A stretch of 64,000 bases of DNA from Heterocephalus glaber (Eukaryota > Chordata > Mammalia > Rodentia > Bathyergidae): the NCBI RefSeq assembly GCF_000247695.1, contig NW_004624785.1, positions 761,543 to 825,542 on the forward strand, read 5' to 3'. Under the pieces are notes generated by a model that worked only from the letters and a program-made list of their open reading frames with translations, did not search any database and was not told the DNA's origin. Position numbers and translations under genes: made by a program. Below are positions 35,061-46,952 of the stretch, piece by piece. Position 1 is the stretch's first letter. Each line of letters starts with the position of its first letter.

Positions 35061-36340
35061 CTGTCAGGGACGGCTCGGAAAGAGCCCGGCAGCTGCCGAG
35101 CCGCGACCCCGCGTCCCCGCGCCTGGCAGCCGCGCCGAGTCCCCGGCCCTTGCGCGGGACTCCGGGCCGAGGGCGGCGGCGGTGTCTAGCGGGCTACGCA
35201 GCAGGGGTCTCCTTCGCTTCCTCCTGCCCAAAAGAGCCAGCCTCGCCGCGAGGAGGGGCGCCGGAGGGCCGCGAGGACACGGCCACGGCCACAGCCACTT
35301 GTTTGCAAGGCTCAGCCCCGGCGCGCGCGCGGCGCTCGGAGCGGTTCCGCCTCCTCGCAGCCCGGTGGGCGGTGGCACCCGCGCCTCGCCAACCGGGCTC
35401 CTCCTCCTGCTTCTCCTCCCAACCCACCGAGCCCTGACACCCGCTCCGCGGGGTCCCCGCCCCAGTGCCCTCCGGGCAGGAGCCGGGACTGGACACCGAA
35501 CCGGGAAAGGCGCTGCGCTCCAGGTGGCATCGCCCTGGGAGCGATGGGGGTCTTGCTTGCCGCCGTGCGCCCTCGCGGGATTCGATCCGTCTGCCCTCTT
35601 CTCCACGGGCTTCCCGCCCGCAGCAGCTGTCTCCGGACACGCACATTCATTCACACAGCCGCTAGCAAACCCATTCTTGTGACTCCCAGGGACCCGAGGA
35701 GCCACGGCGCGGAGAGGTGACTCTCCCGGCCTGCCCCCAGTGCTTCCTCTTTCTTTCTAGCGGGGCGCCTGGTTGAGTCGCCCGGATACTCTGCTGATGC
35801 CCGGAGCTTGGAAGGGTGGGGGTATCTGGTGACAGGAGTATCAGAGAGGGGCGAGCTGAGGCCAGTCTGTCTCCCGGACTGGGGTACGGGTGGGGGCCTT
35901 GGGGCCCAGCTTTCAAGCAAGAAGGAAAGGAGAGTGGAGTGGAGAGGGCGGAGTGGTCTGGGTCCCCTCTGGCCCTGGCCCTGGCCCAGGTCTCCCGGAG
36001 CAAAAGCCCCTTGGCGGCCAGGTTGTTTGGGTAGCTGCCTCCGGGTCTCTTTCTTCACTTTTTGCCCATAGGCGCTCACAATCTGCTAGCTTAATTTCTT
36101 ACCACCGAGGCGACTCCTCGGCAGCAGAGGGACTGCTCGCCTGTCCACTCTGCCCGCGCCTCCTTCTGGGTCCACCTGACAGCCCCGCAAACCCGTGCCG
36201 CAGCCCCCTGCCCTCCCCAGCCCGAAGCGCCTGCGCGGGGTCACAGCCCTCACTAAGGTGGGCACAGCCCTGGGGCATCGGAGAGCGAAGGCTGCTAAGC
36301 TGGGATGTTCGGTTTTTAGAGCCGTGCTTTCCTTTCTCGG

Positions 36341-36358
36341 CCCACTGGGATGTGTAGT
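36341..36358 (-). promoter_or_regulatory. ZNF143-type motif (reverse orientation)
   Basis: The minus strand reads actacacatcccagtggg, which fits the ACTAC...TCCCA core of the ZNF143/Staf promoter motif. It lies at the outer part of the CpG island. Confidence 0.5.
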
Positions 36359-36411
36359 TCTTGCTCTTTCCGCCTAGCTCTAAGAGGAAACACGGACTTG
36401 GGGACCTAAAA

Positions 36412-36430
36412 ACTACAAGTCCCTGCATGC
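36412..36430 (+). promoter_or_regulatory. ZNF143-type motif (forward orientation)
   Basis: The plus strand reads actacaagtccctgcatgc, close to the long form of the ZNF143 motif (ACTACAATTCCCAGCATGC, from general knowledge). It lies about 55 bp from the oppositely oriented copy. ZNF143 motifs are strongly promoter-associated, so the pair hints at a start site here. Confidence 0.55.
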
Positions 36431-36538
36431 CCCGCGACGAGGACAGGAGAGGCGTGTTGCTGGGTGTTCTGGTGTAAGGTGGTTGGAGATGAAAACCAAC
36501 AAAGGGTTTCAGGGTAGAATATCTTTGTGCTAGGCTCT

Positions 36539-36549
36539 TGGCGCGAAAC
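36539..36549. promoter_or_regulatory. E2F-type palindrome
   Basis: ttggcgcgaaa matches the E2F consensus TTTSSCGC plus its inverted half. It is the last CpG-rich element before the island ends and sits about 110 bp from the ZNF143-type pair. Confidence 0.5.
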
Positions 36550-36580
36550 ACGTTTACACGACCCAGCTCGGAGAAACTGC

Positions 36581-37075
36581 TTGCCCAATGTCCTAGAACT
36601 CTGAGTAGTTCCGTTACAGTGAGCAGTATCAAAGGGAAATGAGATTGGCTATCCAAAAGAAAAAGAAATGGGGCCAGTTGGGAAGTTTCCTGTAGTGATG
36701 AGAAAGTGGTGAGAATCGCATTTAGAGTATAACGTGAAATTACACGGCATTATGAATTGAAATGAAAAAGGGATTCATCCCAAAGCAGGTTAGAGTCTTG
36801 GGGGTGATGGATAGGATCTTAAACATACCCTCAGAATTAGTTCTAAATTCTTTTAGATACTGTACAACAGACAAGCTAATGGAACAACTTTGAGACTGCA
36901 CTGTTAAAGATCCAACTGGCAAGCTTCTGACATTTCCAGTGAAAGAAGCTGTCTTCTATTTTCCTGTCCTTTGGATGATGGAGTCAACCAGATGTTACTC
37001 TGTTGCAAGTACCTTTCTTTGCTTATCTAATTAATATAATCCATTGTCTTGATGGCTTTGAATAGACTCCCCCTC
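36581..37075. other. Unique sequence upstream of the CpG island
   Basis: AT-rich intergenic sequence with no feature recognised. Confidence 0.5.
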
Positions 37076-37168
37076 ATGGGGCTAGAGGTATCAGCTAAAC
37101 AGTAAAAGACTTGGCTAGCATGCCTGAGGACCTGAGTTCAATCTCCACCATTGACCCTAAAAAGAAAA
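37076..37168 (+). mobile_element. Old ID-like SINE
   Basis: ggggctagaggtatcagcta, then gacctgagttcaatctccac and an A-rich end: ID layout, well diverged. Confidence 0.7.
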
Positions 37169-37379
37169 AGATTCCCACTCTTGTCCTCCAGTTTAACTTT
37201 TCAGACATCATGGTTATGCTTCTTAAAAAGTCCTTATATGTTAGAGATACATATTAAGGCATTTGAAAGTGAAATCACTTTAAGTCTGGCCATTTACCTC
37301 CTAAAGGCACGAGGCTACGAAGACAACAATACTGAAAACTGTTGAAAATAGTTGACATCAGGTGATGTAGCTGTATCCA

Positions 37380-37480
37380 GTCCTCTATTGCTGCAAATTA
37401 CCACAAATATAGTGGCTTTAAAACAACACAGATTTTGTGAGTCAGGTGTACCCACACATTGAGTTCTCTCTTTAAGGCCT
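37380..37480 (-). mobile_element. MLT1-like LTR fragment
   Basis: ctctattgctgcaaattacc, then tggctttaaaacaacacaga resembles the reverse complement of an MLT-type LTR end. Weak. Confidence 0.35.
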
Positions 37481-37552
37481 CATCCCTGCCACCATGATGT
37501 TGGCTAGGCTATGTCCTCATCACGTGGAGAACTGGCATCCTTACTCATTCAG

Positions 37553-37897
37553 TGTTACAGCTTAGATCTAAATTGGACCCCAAAGCCTTGTGTTTGGAAG
37601 ATGAGGGTTATGGAGGCAATATTACTGGCTTGCTGTTAGGATGAAGGCTCTGGTCCAAAGAGGCTGGTCAAAGGGGGCCTGGGCTGGAACAGTGTATCTG
37701 CACAGGGGTTCCCCTCTTCTCTGTTCCCAGCCAAACGTGAGGTGAGGAGCTTTTCCTCTGCTGTGCCTGTATGCTATGCCCTTCTGACTTAGAGCCAGCC
37801 CACTACAGACTGAAACCTGAGCCAAAATAAACCTCTCCTTCATTAAGTTGTGGGCGACTGGTGTTGTGTCTCAGCAATGAGAGAAATGACTGAAACA
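37553..37897 (+). mobile_element. MaLR-type solo LTR
   Basis: Starts tgttacagcttagatctaaa, has a gtgaggtgaggagctttt block and an aataaa signal in gccaaaataaacctctcc, and ends gactgaaaca. Confidence 0.65.
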
Positions 37898-38345
37898 TTC
37901 CGGTAACTGGTAGAATTCATTTTCTTGCAGTTACAGGACAGAGCACCCCGCTTCTTCCTGTCAACTGGACACCATCCAGAGCTCCAAGCGGGCACCTGCA
38001 TTTCCTGAAGGACACCTATAGTTCACTGTCACATGGGCTTTCCCAGCATGGCCACTGACTTCATGAAGCCAGCAAGGAGATTCACCTGGCAGAACAAACT
38101 CTGATGTAACAGAGTCACACAGGGACCACAACAAATGTGCACATCTTATTGGCCAGAAAGCTGATCACAGGCTTCACATATGCTCAAGGAAAGGGTATTA
38201 TACAGGGGCATGAACAGTAGGATAAGTCTGTCCATTCCAGTGGATAAAAGGATCCATTATGCCATTCTTATCCATTGTACCTACTTATGCTTATGTTTAG
38301 ATTTTCCATAATGAAAATAAATAAATCATTTATTTTAAATTATAT

Positions 38346-38480
38346 ATGTGCTGGGCTGAGCAGGAGGATCACAGGTTAGAGCTCAACCTAGCAAGACTCT
38401 TTCAAAAACTAATTTAAAAGGGCTGGAGCTATGCTTCAATGGGAAAGCCATGGTTTCAATCCCCAGTACCACTCACACAC
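38346..38480 (+). mobile_element. B4-like SINE, first of two
   Basis: B1-like left part (gcaggaggatcacaggttag) then ID-like right part (gggctggagctatgcttcaa, tttcaatccccagtacc). Confidence 0.65.
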
Positions 38481-38485
38481 ACATA

Positions 38486-38628
38486 CACAAAAAGTTCAAG
38501 GCCAGCCTGAGCAACTTAGCAAGATAGCAAAACAATGTCTCAGAATAATTTTTTAAAGTGTTGGAGATATAGCCCAATACTCCCTAGCTTCAATCCTCAG
38601 CACTGCCAAAAATATAAATAAATAAATT
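38486..38628 (+). mobile_element. B4-like SINE, second of two
   Basis: aaggccagcctgagcaactt then ttggagatatagcccaatac and ttcaatcctcagcactgcc. Head-to-tail with the preceding copy, joined by a (CA)-rich link. Confidence 0.65.
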
Positions 38629-38748
38629 TTCCACAGCAAAAGGATTTGCCCATGTGATTTCTACATATGTTATGCTGTAATTGTTTATACATATCTTCCT
38701 AGGGTTTGCATGTTTCTTCTCAGTCCATATACCCTAAGACACTAATTA

Positions 38749-38776
38749 TTTATTAATTAATTAATTAACTAATAAT
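38749..38776 (+). repeat. (TTAA)n-type simple repeat
   Basis: tattaattaattaattaact is short and nearly self-complementary. Confidence 0.7.
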
Positions 38777-38919
38777 TGCCATACTGAGACTTCGCAGTTG
38801 CTTATATGGATGATTCAGACCTAAAGAGTTTCACTAGAATCTGGTGTGATAGCCATGGGTTTTAGCTCACCATCTTAAACATTCTGTATAAGGTATGGTG
38901 GAGTTCTTCCATTCAGTCA

Positions 38920-39260
38920 TTTCACCACCAAGTACTGTTTCAGCAGCAGGGATATAAAAAGATCCAGAATAGAAGTTTCTACTGGGGGAGGGGGTAGGAA
39001 AGAAATGGAGGGAGCAAACAATAATCAAATGACTAATAAGACAACTTCAGAGAGCAACTATACAGAAAGCACAAAGCCAGGTGGTAGGATACAGAGACAA
39101 GCATGAGACCTCTATGGCGACACTGGAGCAGGGACTCAAATGAAGAGAAACATCAAGTGCAAAGGCTGCCAGACAAAACTATCCTGGAAAGTTCTAGGGG
39201 TGCAAAGAAAACATCTGCTGGAGCAGAGCAAGGGACAGGGAGGGGGCAATAGGTAGCGTG
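38920..39260 (-). mobile_element. L2 fragment
   Basis: gtactgtttcagcagcaggg, then a purine-rich body with aagtgcaaaggctgccagac: reverse L2. Confidence 0.5.
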
Positions 39261-39539
39261 GAGAGAAGATAGTGAGACAGCTGAAAATGCTTTTGTGTGC
39301 ACTGCAGTCAGTTACTCTGTAACCAACACTGGTTCATGTGTACAGGGGTCAGAAAGAAGTAAAATAATGGTTACGGACAGAAGTCCATTCTAGAAGGACC
39401 TCAGTGAATCTAGAACTATAGACCACAGCATTCATTTTGTATAAGACATTTCCTCGAGAACGCCTGACAAATAACAATTTAAAGGTTCATCTTGACTTCC
39501 AAGAGCGCACTCTCTGATTTAAAGCTATAGAAAATTGAT

Positions 39540-39890
39540 AACAAATAATTACTTAGTGCCTGTAATGTGCAAGGCACATGGATAAAGAAATTGAATGTGA
39601 TAGAGAAACTACAATCTAGCTTGGAAAACAAGCTAGAAAAATTAAATAAAATAAGATTACAAAAATATCTTTTCTCAAGTACCTTCTTTCATTAGGCAAT
39701 ATCCTGCTTCCTGTGTTTTTAGTTCAGAGGACCTCAATCTACCCATTAGATTTAGGCAGGATTATCTTTATTTCACATAGGATGAAGTAAAGATCAGAGA
39801 AGTTAGGAGATTTGTCTAAGCTTCACAGTAAGTGATGGATTTGGGATCCAAGGCAAATCTAAACATCTGATTCCAACTTCTCCATTCTAA
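39540..39890 (-). mobile_element. MIR/L2 fragments
   Basis: Two pieces: ttagtgcctgtaatgtgcaa (39553) and a MIR-core-like reverse part at 39755-39880 (ggatgaagtaaagatcagag, aagttaggagatttg). Confidence 0.5.
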
Positions 39891-40950
39891 CTCACTTCAC
39901 AACAAAAAGAACACACATGTCTGATTAACTGCCAACTTAGAATAGAGAGAATCTTGATTTCAGAGAAGATAACTCTCAGAGCCAGACTGTATCAAAGTGT
40001 ATCTGACTGTGACAGTTTGGACAGGCAAAAAGAAAGGGGTTTGAACCTCAGGGAAATAATGGTAAGTGTAGAAAAGTAAGTAAATTGATGGAAAAACACA
40101 TAATGTTCTTATCTGGATTACCATCAACAAGAATCTAAGTGCAAGTGTATTTGGGAGGGATTTCGGAAAACAGCACTAGGAATAGTCAGTGAGACATGGA
40201 GGGAAAAGAAACAAGTAAAGCATGCATTGTCAATCAAGCTATGCTAGATACCCCTGAGACACAGACTCTCCCAGGATCTGTGGGAGGTGGTATCCAACTT
40301 GCCTCCATGTTGTCCCAATGAGGGACAAGGAAGCTGAAATTTACTCACCATCTATGATATGTTGAGATCTTCTCCCAGAAACATTAACTCTTTACATTTT
40401 TATCACCTGTCTAACACAAAGCTACTATTGCTATCACAGGCATTGGCACTTAGAAAAACTAGCTGCCCTTCCTGAATTGAGGTGGTATCTTCGATGCCAG
40501 CATCTTCTTCTGTTCTTGTCTGACTCAGTGGACCCACTGACTACAGAGGTTATATTATAAACAAAATTAGAATTTTATTCCTTTCATCTGAGCAGCTCAA
40601 AGCATTCCACAAACCCACCTCATTAATTCTCAGAATGCCTCCAAGCAGTCATGAAGGAAGATGGTCCTATCCACCCCAAAAGGGAAGATGTTCAGATTCT
40701 GGGGCAACATGTGATTTCTATAGCTTTTAGGGTCAGGATGAGGTATGCACACCATGTAGACAAGGCACATACAGGTCAAAGGGATACAGTCCTAGAAGAA
40801 CCCTGAAATTGACAGAAGGGATTTCATCTGAAAGTTTTATATAGTAAAAAGTAGCTGTGGAAACTCCCATTCCAAACAAAATTCTCCAGAAAAATCAGAC
40901 GTCTTCATTCTCACCAGTCCAAAGAATTTACTCGCATTTCTCTCTCTCTC
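39891..40950. other. Unique intergenic sequence
   Basis: Nothing recognised apart from a possible weak MIR piece near 40615-40690. Confidence 0.45.
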
Positions 40951-41037
40951 TTTTTTTTTTTGTAGTGCCGGAGATTAAACCCAGGCCCTCACAAATGTTA
41001 AGCATGTATTCTACTATTGAATTACATCTCCAGCCCT
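40951..41037 (-). mobile_element. ID-like SINE
   Basis: Poly(T), gtgccggagattaaaccca, then ttgaattacatctccagccc: reverse ID. Adjoins a second reverse ID. Confidence 0.75.
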
Positions 41038-41062
41038 ATAAAGCCCTATAAAGGTTACTATG

Positions 41063-41145
41063 ATTTATTTTTCTTGCTCTTGGGATTGAACCTTAGCCTC
41101 CTGCAAGCTAAGCACATGCTCTACCACTGAGCTGCACTCCCAACC
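41063..41145 (-). mobile_element. ID-like SINE
   Basis: cttgggattgaaccttagcc then ctctaccactgagctgcact: reverse ID of the older classic type. Confidence 0.75.
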
Positions 41146-41289
41146 AGCTTGCTAACATTTTTACATGCATTTGTCATATCTGGGAACATTTCATGTCGAA
41201 GCACAAAATGCTTCAAGTAATAAGTTTAGCACTATGAGAGAGACAGACAGACAAAAACAGAAACAGAGAGAGACAAGGTAGAAAAAAAT

Positions 41290-42410
41290 ATAATTAAATT
41301 TTTCTTGTAATTTCCAAGTGATTTTTTATTGTTTTTTAACATTAAAATATTACTTCTTAGTATATTTATTTAAATTGTCTCTGTAGTGAAGAAATTATAC
41401 CATACATAAATATGAAAAATGTAAAATCATTCAAATTCCCATCACCTTGAAATAAAAATCATTAACATTTTGTTGGTCAAATTTATATAATTCATTTTGT
41501 ACATACACACATATTTATCTTATTTAACAAAAGTAAAATCATACCATCCATGCTATTTTTATCCCGTATGTTCTTTTTTTCACTGTCCAAAGTTTATTTG
41601 GTGTTTTAGTTAGTATAACAATTGGATAGTTGGTTGCATTATTTTTATGTAGATGATATGATAATGTATACTACTAATACATATAATAAATACAAATAAG
41701 ATCCTTTAAAACAGTTATGCTTTAAACATGTAATGTTGGATTTATACCTAGTTGGACTAGGGATGTTTGGTGAAGGAACCAAAAGTTCTATAGCACAGAG
41801 TAAACACACATCTGGTTTGAAAGGCAAATGGAATGTGAGCTACATTGGCAGTGACACCTCACTTACCAGTTTAGAACAACACAAGTTAAATACCATTCAG
41901 TATCAGGATATCAATATATGGTTGTATGAACCATTAATATTTCTAACTTTATGAAATTCACATTTTATCCAGGCCATCTTAATCACAGATCAGGTAAAAA
42001 AGAAAATATTGTATTTTTTTTTAAATTGTGGCATCCTCCCCCCCTTAATTTGCTACCCGACTCTTCCCCAAGTAACCAGTGTTAACGAGCGGGTGAATAT
42101 ATCTCTCTTCAGGTTTATATAATTATGAACAAACATACACACACACACATTTATATTACACTTTCATCAAGTGTTCTAATAATGTCCTTTATAGTTCATT
42201 TTCCCAGCTTGGGATCCAGTCCAGGATCATGCATTGCACTTAATAGGCCTAAGTTTCCTTTAATGAGGAACAATCCCACATTCTTACTTTGAGTTTCTTG
42301 GTCTTGATGTTCTGGAAGAGCATAGGCCACTTAGACTCTTAATTTGAGTTTGTTTGATGTTTCATCACAATAAAATTCAGGAGAGGGCTTTCACCAGGTC
42401 CCAGCCATGT
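41290..42410 (-). mobile_element. Ancient L1 (L1M-type) fragments
   Basis: Plus strand has antisense L1M phrases: taaccagtgttaacgagcgg (42075), tccagtccaggatcatgcat (42216), and gtttgtttgatgtttcatca (42348). The middle part (41600-41960) is not clearly assigned. Confidence 0.5.
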
Positions 42411-43423
42411 CACACAGGCAGCAATGGTACAAGTCAAAAGACACTAGTCCTGGGCTGTGTTGCTGACTGTGGTATGCCTGCTCTTTTGGGCCACCTATTC
42501 CTCCCACAGTGGTGACAGCACTTTAAAGGGGCATGACCATGTTCTCTCCAGCCTCTGGGGCTGGGTAAATCTGGAATGCGCCTCAAGCCCAAGCCAAAAC
42601 TGGGACCCAAAATATATTTCTTCATTGAGAAGCCAAAAAAGATGAGCTCTGTTTTCAAGGAACAGGTATTATCAAGAGACACAAAAGCTCCAAAACTATT
42701 TTCTTGATTTATTGTAAAATGTGCAACAGAGCAATACACGTGATCATAAAAAAAAAAAAAAGAAAGAAAGAAAAGAAAGTTCCCTAAGAGCCATGAGAAA
42801 CAATTCTGCAGCTGCTAAGATTAAGCCCAGCAGGGAGAGAAGAGGAGTAAGGTTGTGAGGGCTGCATATCCTGTTCCAAGGGGAGGGAGCTCAGTGCTGC
42901 TTTTCCACCCACCCACGTCTGTCTGCACACTCAGCATCTACTTGCTCCTCAAAAGACAGGAGCAGAACTAAGAAACACCTCCCTTCTAGAAATGGAGCTT
43001 AGTCAAGACGAATCCCCAAAGAATCCAAAGTGGATTTCAGAAATTTCTGGTCTCCTCTGTGAAGGAAGAATGGATTTTAAGAAAAGTCTCTTGTTATTTC
43101 TGAATTAAAGCCAGGCAGTAAAATTTGTGTTTATTTGTATTTATTTACTCATATTTATTCTGTGAGCACGTGGAATCAAGGTCTAAGAACTACCTTTATT
43201 TGACATCTTGTTGGCCCTTTTGGGGAATACAACCTCATTGGAATGAATAACTGAAAAGGCCTTCCTTAAAGGTAGGCTGTGAAATCAAAAAATATGTGAA
43301 AATGCCTTGGATATAGTAAATTCACATGTTGGTGTTAATTGTATTTTCATTATTTTTCCCTTTCTAGTTAACAGTTTTCACTATTTATATTATTTTCTGT
43401 CAAAAGGAAATTGAGATCTTTGT
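42411..43423. other. Unique intergenic sequence
   Basis: A frame of 101 codons on minus (42434-42739) shows no known domain. An A/AAAG run lies at 42748-42779. Confidence 0.45.
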
Positions 43424-43437
43424 GAGACAGTCTGCTT

Positions 43438-43531
43438 TCTACACAATTTATTTTTGGTACCCGGGATCAAACTCGGATCCTTGCACTTGTGGGGCAGGCG
43501 GCAGAACCACTGAGCTAAATCCCCAGGCCAA
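43438..43531 (-). mobile_element. ID SINE
   Basis: Reverse ID (ggtacccgggatcaaactcg ... ccactgagctaaatcccc) with a 14-bp duplication, one mismatch (gagacagtctgctt 43424-43437, gagatagtctgctt 43532-43545). Confidence 0.85.
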
Positions 43532-43545
43532 GAGATAGTCTGCTT

Positions 43546-44441
43546 ACTCGTGAGGATTTCTTGAAGGAGGATTGTCAATAGCCTTATTGCTAGATTCAGA
43601 GAAAAATGCATGTATTCTTGCTCTCCTACAAATATCAGTAAAGTCTAAAGATTGTTCCTATTTGGGGTATAAAAATATAAAAATACCAAGGTTATTTGTA
43701 ACTATAGATTATTCAATAAAAAGAATAATTGTGGCACTCACTTTATTTCCTGCCTATTGTACAACATCCAAAAGCAGCTGACTCATACATTATATACAGT
43801 TTTCAGACTATGGAGGGAAAGACAAATAAAGGTACCAGTCATTATCAGGGCATGCAGGGAAATTTGAAGAACAGATTTTTATAAATGTCCTCTGGATTTA
43901 TACTCAGCTGTGTCCTACAAGGGAAACAACTGCATCCAGTGTACCTTTTCTTCCATGGATTGAGGAATTTCCTCAGGCCACACTCTTTCCCAGAGACTAT
44001 TGCTGATGCTCATCCAGAGTTCTCCATCTCTGGTCCTCAGACTCTCCAACCAGAGGAAAAGAGGCTCATGCTGGCTTCCTATCTGGATGCTGAGGAGCTG
44101 TGAAGCTAGCTCTTACCTTTAAATCTCAGCAATGTAGTCTAGATCAGGAGTAGAAGCTGGTAGTTAAGTTGAAATTGGAAGGGGACAATGAAGACTTTCT
44201 GAAGTTTCCATTTTTCTAGCAAACTCAACTTGAATGTGATCACTCCATGAATCAACAACAAAGAAAAATTTGTTGAGCACTCTTTAATACAGCAATTGAA
44301 TTCTTATTTTTTATTCAATGTTCATTTGCATAAAATCCCTGGTCAAAATTTCTTTTCTTCTGTAAAATTTCAATTAAATAGCTGAATCTTTTAATATCTC
44401 CATTTAAAGATGTCATTTAAGCAGTCTAGGATTTAGATTAG
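43546..44441. other. Unique intergenic sequence
   Basis: A 72-codon frame (43885-44103) has no known similarity. Nothing else is recognised. Confidence 0.45.
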
Positions 44442-44773
44442 TGCTATGAATTGAATGTTTATGCTCTCTGTCCCAAATTCATATGTTGAAACTCTAATCC
44501 CAACATGAGGCATTTGGAGGTGGAGCCTTTGGGTAGTTATTATGTCACTAGGTCATGAAGGTGGAGTCCACACCAATGGGATTAGTGCCCTCACTCCCCC
44601 TCACCCCACCACATGAGGAAGATGGCCATCAAAAAACTGGGAAGAGGGCCTCCACCGGGAATTGAATAGGCTGATACCTTAATCTTGGACTTCTAGCCTC
44701 CAAATCTGCAAAACTTAATGTTTCTTAAGCCACCCACGTTATTTTATTATAGCAATTTGAACTATCTAAGACA
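44442..44773 (+). mobile_element. MLT1/MST-like solo LTR (MaLR)
   Basis: tgctatgaattgaatgttta, aaattcatatgttgaaactc, a cttctagcctccaaatctgc block and a gaactatctaagaca end follow the MaLR LTR order. Confidence 0.75.
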
Positions 44774-44924
44774 TTTATTATCCTCAGACTCTCATCCTAC
44801 TGCCTAGAATAACATTTGACAGTAAATGATGATGATTAAAAGAAAAAACATACAGCTGAAACAATAAAGAATGCCAAGGAATAAAGTAATAGAAGTCTCA
44901 CACACTGCCTCCATCTAGGTTGTT

Positions 44925-45045
44925 AGTACCATGCACAAGAAAACATATCTAGGAACATCCCTGAACCACTGTTTTTAATAGTAAAAAAATTAAAACTAGA
45001 AGCAACCTATATGTTCATTAGTAGCAGACTAGATAAAGAAATTGT
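44925..45045 (+). mobile_element. L1 ORF2 3' fragment
   Basis: aactagaagcaacctatatg, ttcattagtagcagactaga, taaagaaattgtggct is the familiar L1 ORF2 end phrase, decayed. Confidence 0.5.
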
Positions 45046-45322
45046 GGCTCCAGGAAGAGGTAGAGCAGGTGGCCTAGCACAGTAGCTGTGGTGGTGGTGG
45101 TGACTGCAGGGAGCCAAGGAAGAGTGCAGCCAAGTGTGTTTGTCTAGGAAGCCAGTGAGACCTCTCTCAGCATCAGAGATAAGTCAGCACCCAGCTGTCG
45201 CAGACTCATGTTTCTGAAATGACCTAGAAGCAGGAATTGAGCATCTTACTACAACTGTGAATTCCCATGCTTTTATTTATTATATTAAATATAAATGTAA
45301 AAAATAAAATAAAATAAAATTT
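45046..45322. other. Unassigned sequence with a short (TGG)n and (AAAAT)n
   Basis: Five TGG units near 45090 and an AAAAT run just before the ID SINE. No gene. Confidence 0.5.
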
Positions 45323-45324
45323 TG

Positions 45325-45419
45325 GGGCCGGGGATTTAGCTCAGTGGTTCCATTGCCTGCCTCACAAGCTCAAGGACCAGAGTTTGATGCCCGGTACCGA
45401 AAATAAATAAATAAATAAA
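45325..45419 (+). mobile_element. ID SINE
   Basis: ggggccggggatttagctca, ggttcc, then tgcccggtaccg and an (AAAT)n tail. Near consensus. Confidence 0.9.
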
Positions 45420-45424
45420 CTTGA

Positions 45425-46952
45425 ATGACCAGCACAGAAAAGAATTGCAGTCCCTAAAAATGTACCAAAGAAAACTTTAGGGCATGAAAAATTCTATCAA
45501 AAGCACGAGCAGCAGAAGTGAGCAATGTGAGGACTGTGTCAGAACTAGAAGACAGGGCTGTTTGGGGGACCAATTAATGAGAGCCACTTTAAAATAATCC
45601 ATTGGCCCAGGATTTCTCAATTAACCCCACAGGAAAGGATGTTGTAATGTTCCTTCCAAAGCTATTTAAGAGTTAAATCTATATCTGAGACCATCTGGAA
45701 GCACAAGCAGCTGGCATTTGGGTCATAACTCAAGACTTTGTTCATAAGTTAAAACAAAAATTCTGGTCTTAACCCAAGTTGTTTGTATGTCAGTCTGGTC
45801 ACAACTTTAGGGTCCACTGTAAAAGATCAGATACACATAAACACTAAATCACCCAGCCTCTTGACCAGGGATATTGCTGGACCCCAGAAGACAAAAATCA
45901 ACAAATGTACAGTGTGTCAAAGGAGGGTCACCAAGAGGGAAAATTCTCCCATTCACCAGAAGCAACATGATCAAGCAAGCCCATGACCCATCCTGACAGC
46001 TGATATTGACAGAGGAGCTGAGAGGCTCTACACATGATTCCAAAGCAATGACTGAGGAGATTTAACTGACTTTGATAGATAGCAAGAGGTTAATTTTGAT
46101 TGACACAGGTCTCACTTTTTGGTCTTAAACACCCAGTAGAAAAGTATAACTAAGATATACAAAGTCAAGACCACAGTAATAAAGCGAGATATAAAAAGGA
46201 CTCCAATTGTTGACCCCTTCTGGCAGTTTCCAGCTACACCAGTAGCTGATCACTGTTATGGGTCATTAAGAAAAAAACAGTAGAATCTATAAAAACTCAA
46301 CAAGAGTCTTTAAATTCCTTAGCTAAAATTTTCCTTTGAGACCACCAAACTCTCCATCTTCTTACAGCTAAAACAAGAGAGGCTTATGACAAAATATCAG
46401 ACTGATTGGGCCAGGGATTTAGCTCAGTGGTTTTGCCACCTGCTGCTCAAGCGCAAGGACCCGAGTTCGATCCCCGGTACCAAAAAAAAAAAAATATCAC
46501 ACTGATTAATAACTTCCATCAGTAGAGGAATCTAAGAGCCAGCAGGTTACAATCACTATTCCAGTCCCTTAAGAACAGTTTCTAGATGTGGCTCTTTCCC
46601 CAACCTGCCTTTCCATTCTGGTGCTCATGCTTTGACTATACATGCTCTAATTTCTTGGAAATTTTGTTTATTCTTGCCTAGAGGCTGCCAAACTCTACAG
46701 CTGGAACCAACAACAAATGTGCTAGACTCCTTTTACCTACTGGAATCCGCCAGATTGACCTCATAAAGACAGTTCATAACTGCTAAACTACAACATGACT
46801 TCTGTCTGAGGCCCATAGATTAGCACTCTCGAGAGGGTCCCCAACTTCAGTCTCTCCTACATCGATCCTTCCCAGCTCAAAGCAGTTAGATGGAAACTAC
46901 AACCCTTTCCCCCTAACCACAGTTAGGAATAGGTCTTCTGAAGGGGGAATAT
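45425..46952 (+). mobile_element. Candidate decayed endogenous retrovirus, internal part
   Basis: The segment is distinct from L1/L2 and is not repetitive within the window. It ends in a purine run gaagggggaata (46940-46951) of polypurine-tract type, directly before a sequence starting TG as an LTR would. Frames are full of stops; none of the standard retroviral protein motifs can be named securely. An ID SINE interrupts it at 46408. Alternatives: other LTR element or unrelated unique DNA. Confidence 0.35.
46408..46493 (+). mobile_element. ID SINE inside the ERV candidate
   Basis: Near-consensus ID (ggatttagctcagtggtttt, gttcgatccccggtacc). Target duplication of 14 bp with one mismatch (46394-46407, 46494-46507). 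Confidence 0.9.

Larger units (their letters stand above)
34180..36580. promoter_or_regulatory. CpG island covering the ZDHHC14 promoter and exon 1
   Basis: CpG dinucleotides are dense from the exon 1 donor to about 36.58 kb, while the flanks are AT-rich and nearly CpG-free. The island holds GC-box-like sites (gggcgg near 35000 and near 35947) and no recognisable interspersed repeat. There is no convincing TATA box, so a broad CpG-type promoter with start sites roughly between 34.65 and 35.1 kb is my inference. The island reaches about 2 kb beyond the ATG, which leaves room for a second promoter at its far end. Confidence 0.85.

Noticed and set aside
35064..35705. 213-codon frame on the minus strand in the CpG island
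   Set aside because: Arg/Pro/Ala/Gly-rich composition typical of GC-rich DNA, overlapped by frames of similar length on both strands; no domain.
45325..45400. tRNA genes at the many box A/box B matches
   Set aside because: They are ID SINEs: no intact cloverleaf, A-rich tails and target duplications instead of CCA-type ends.
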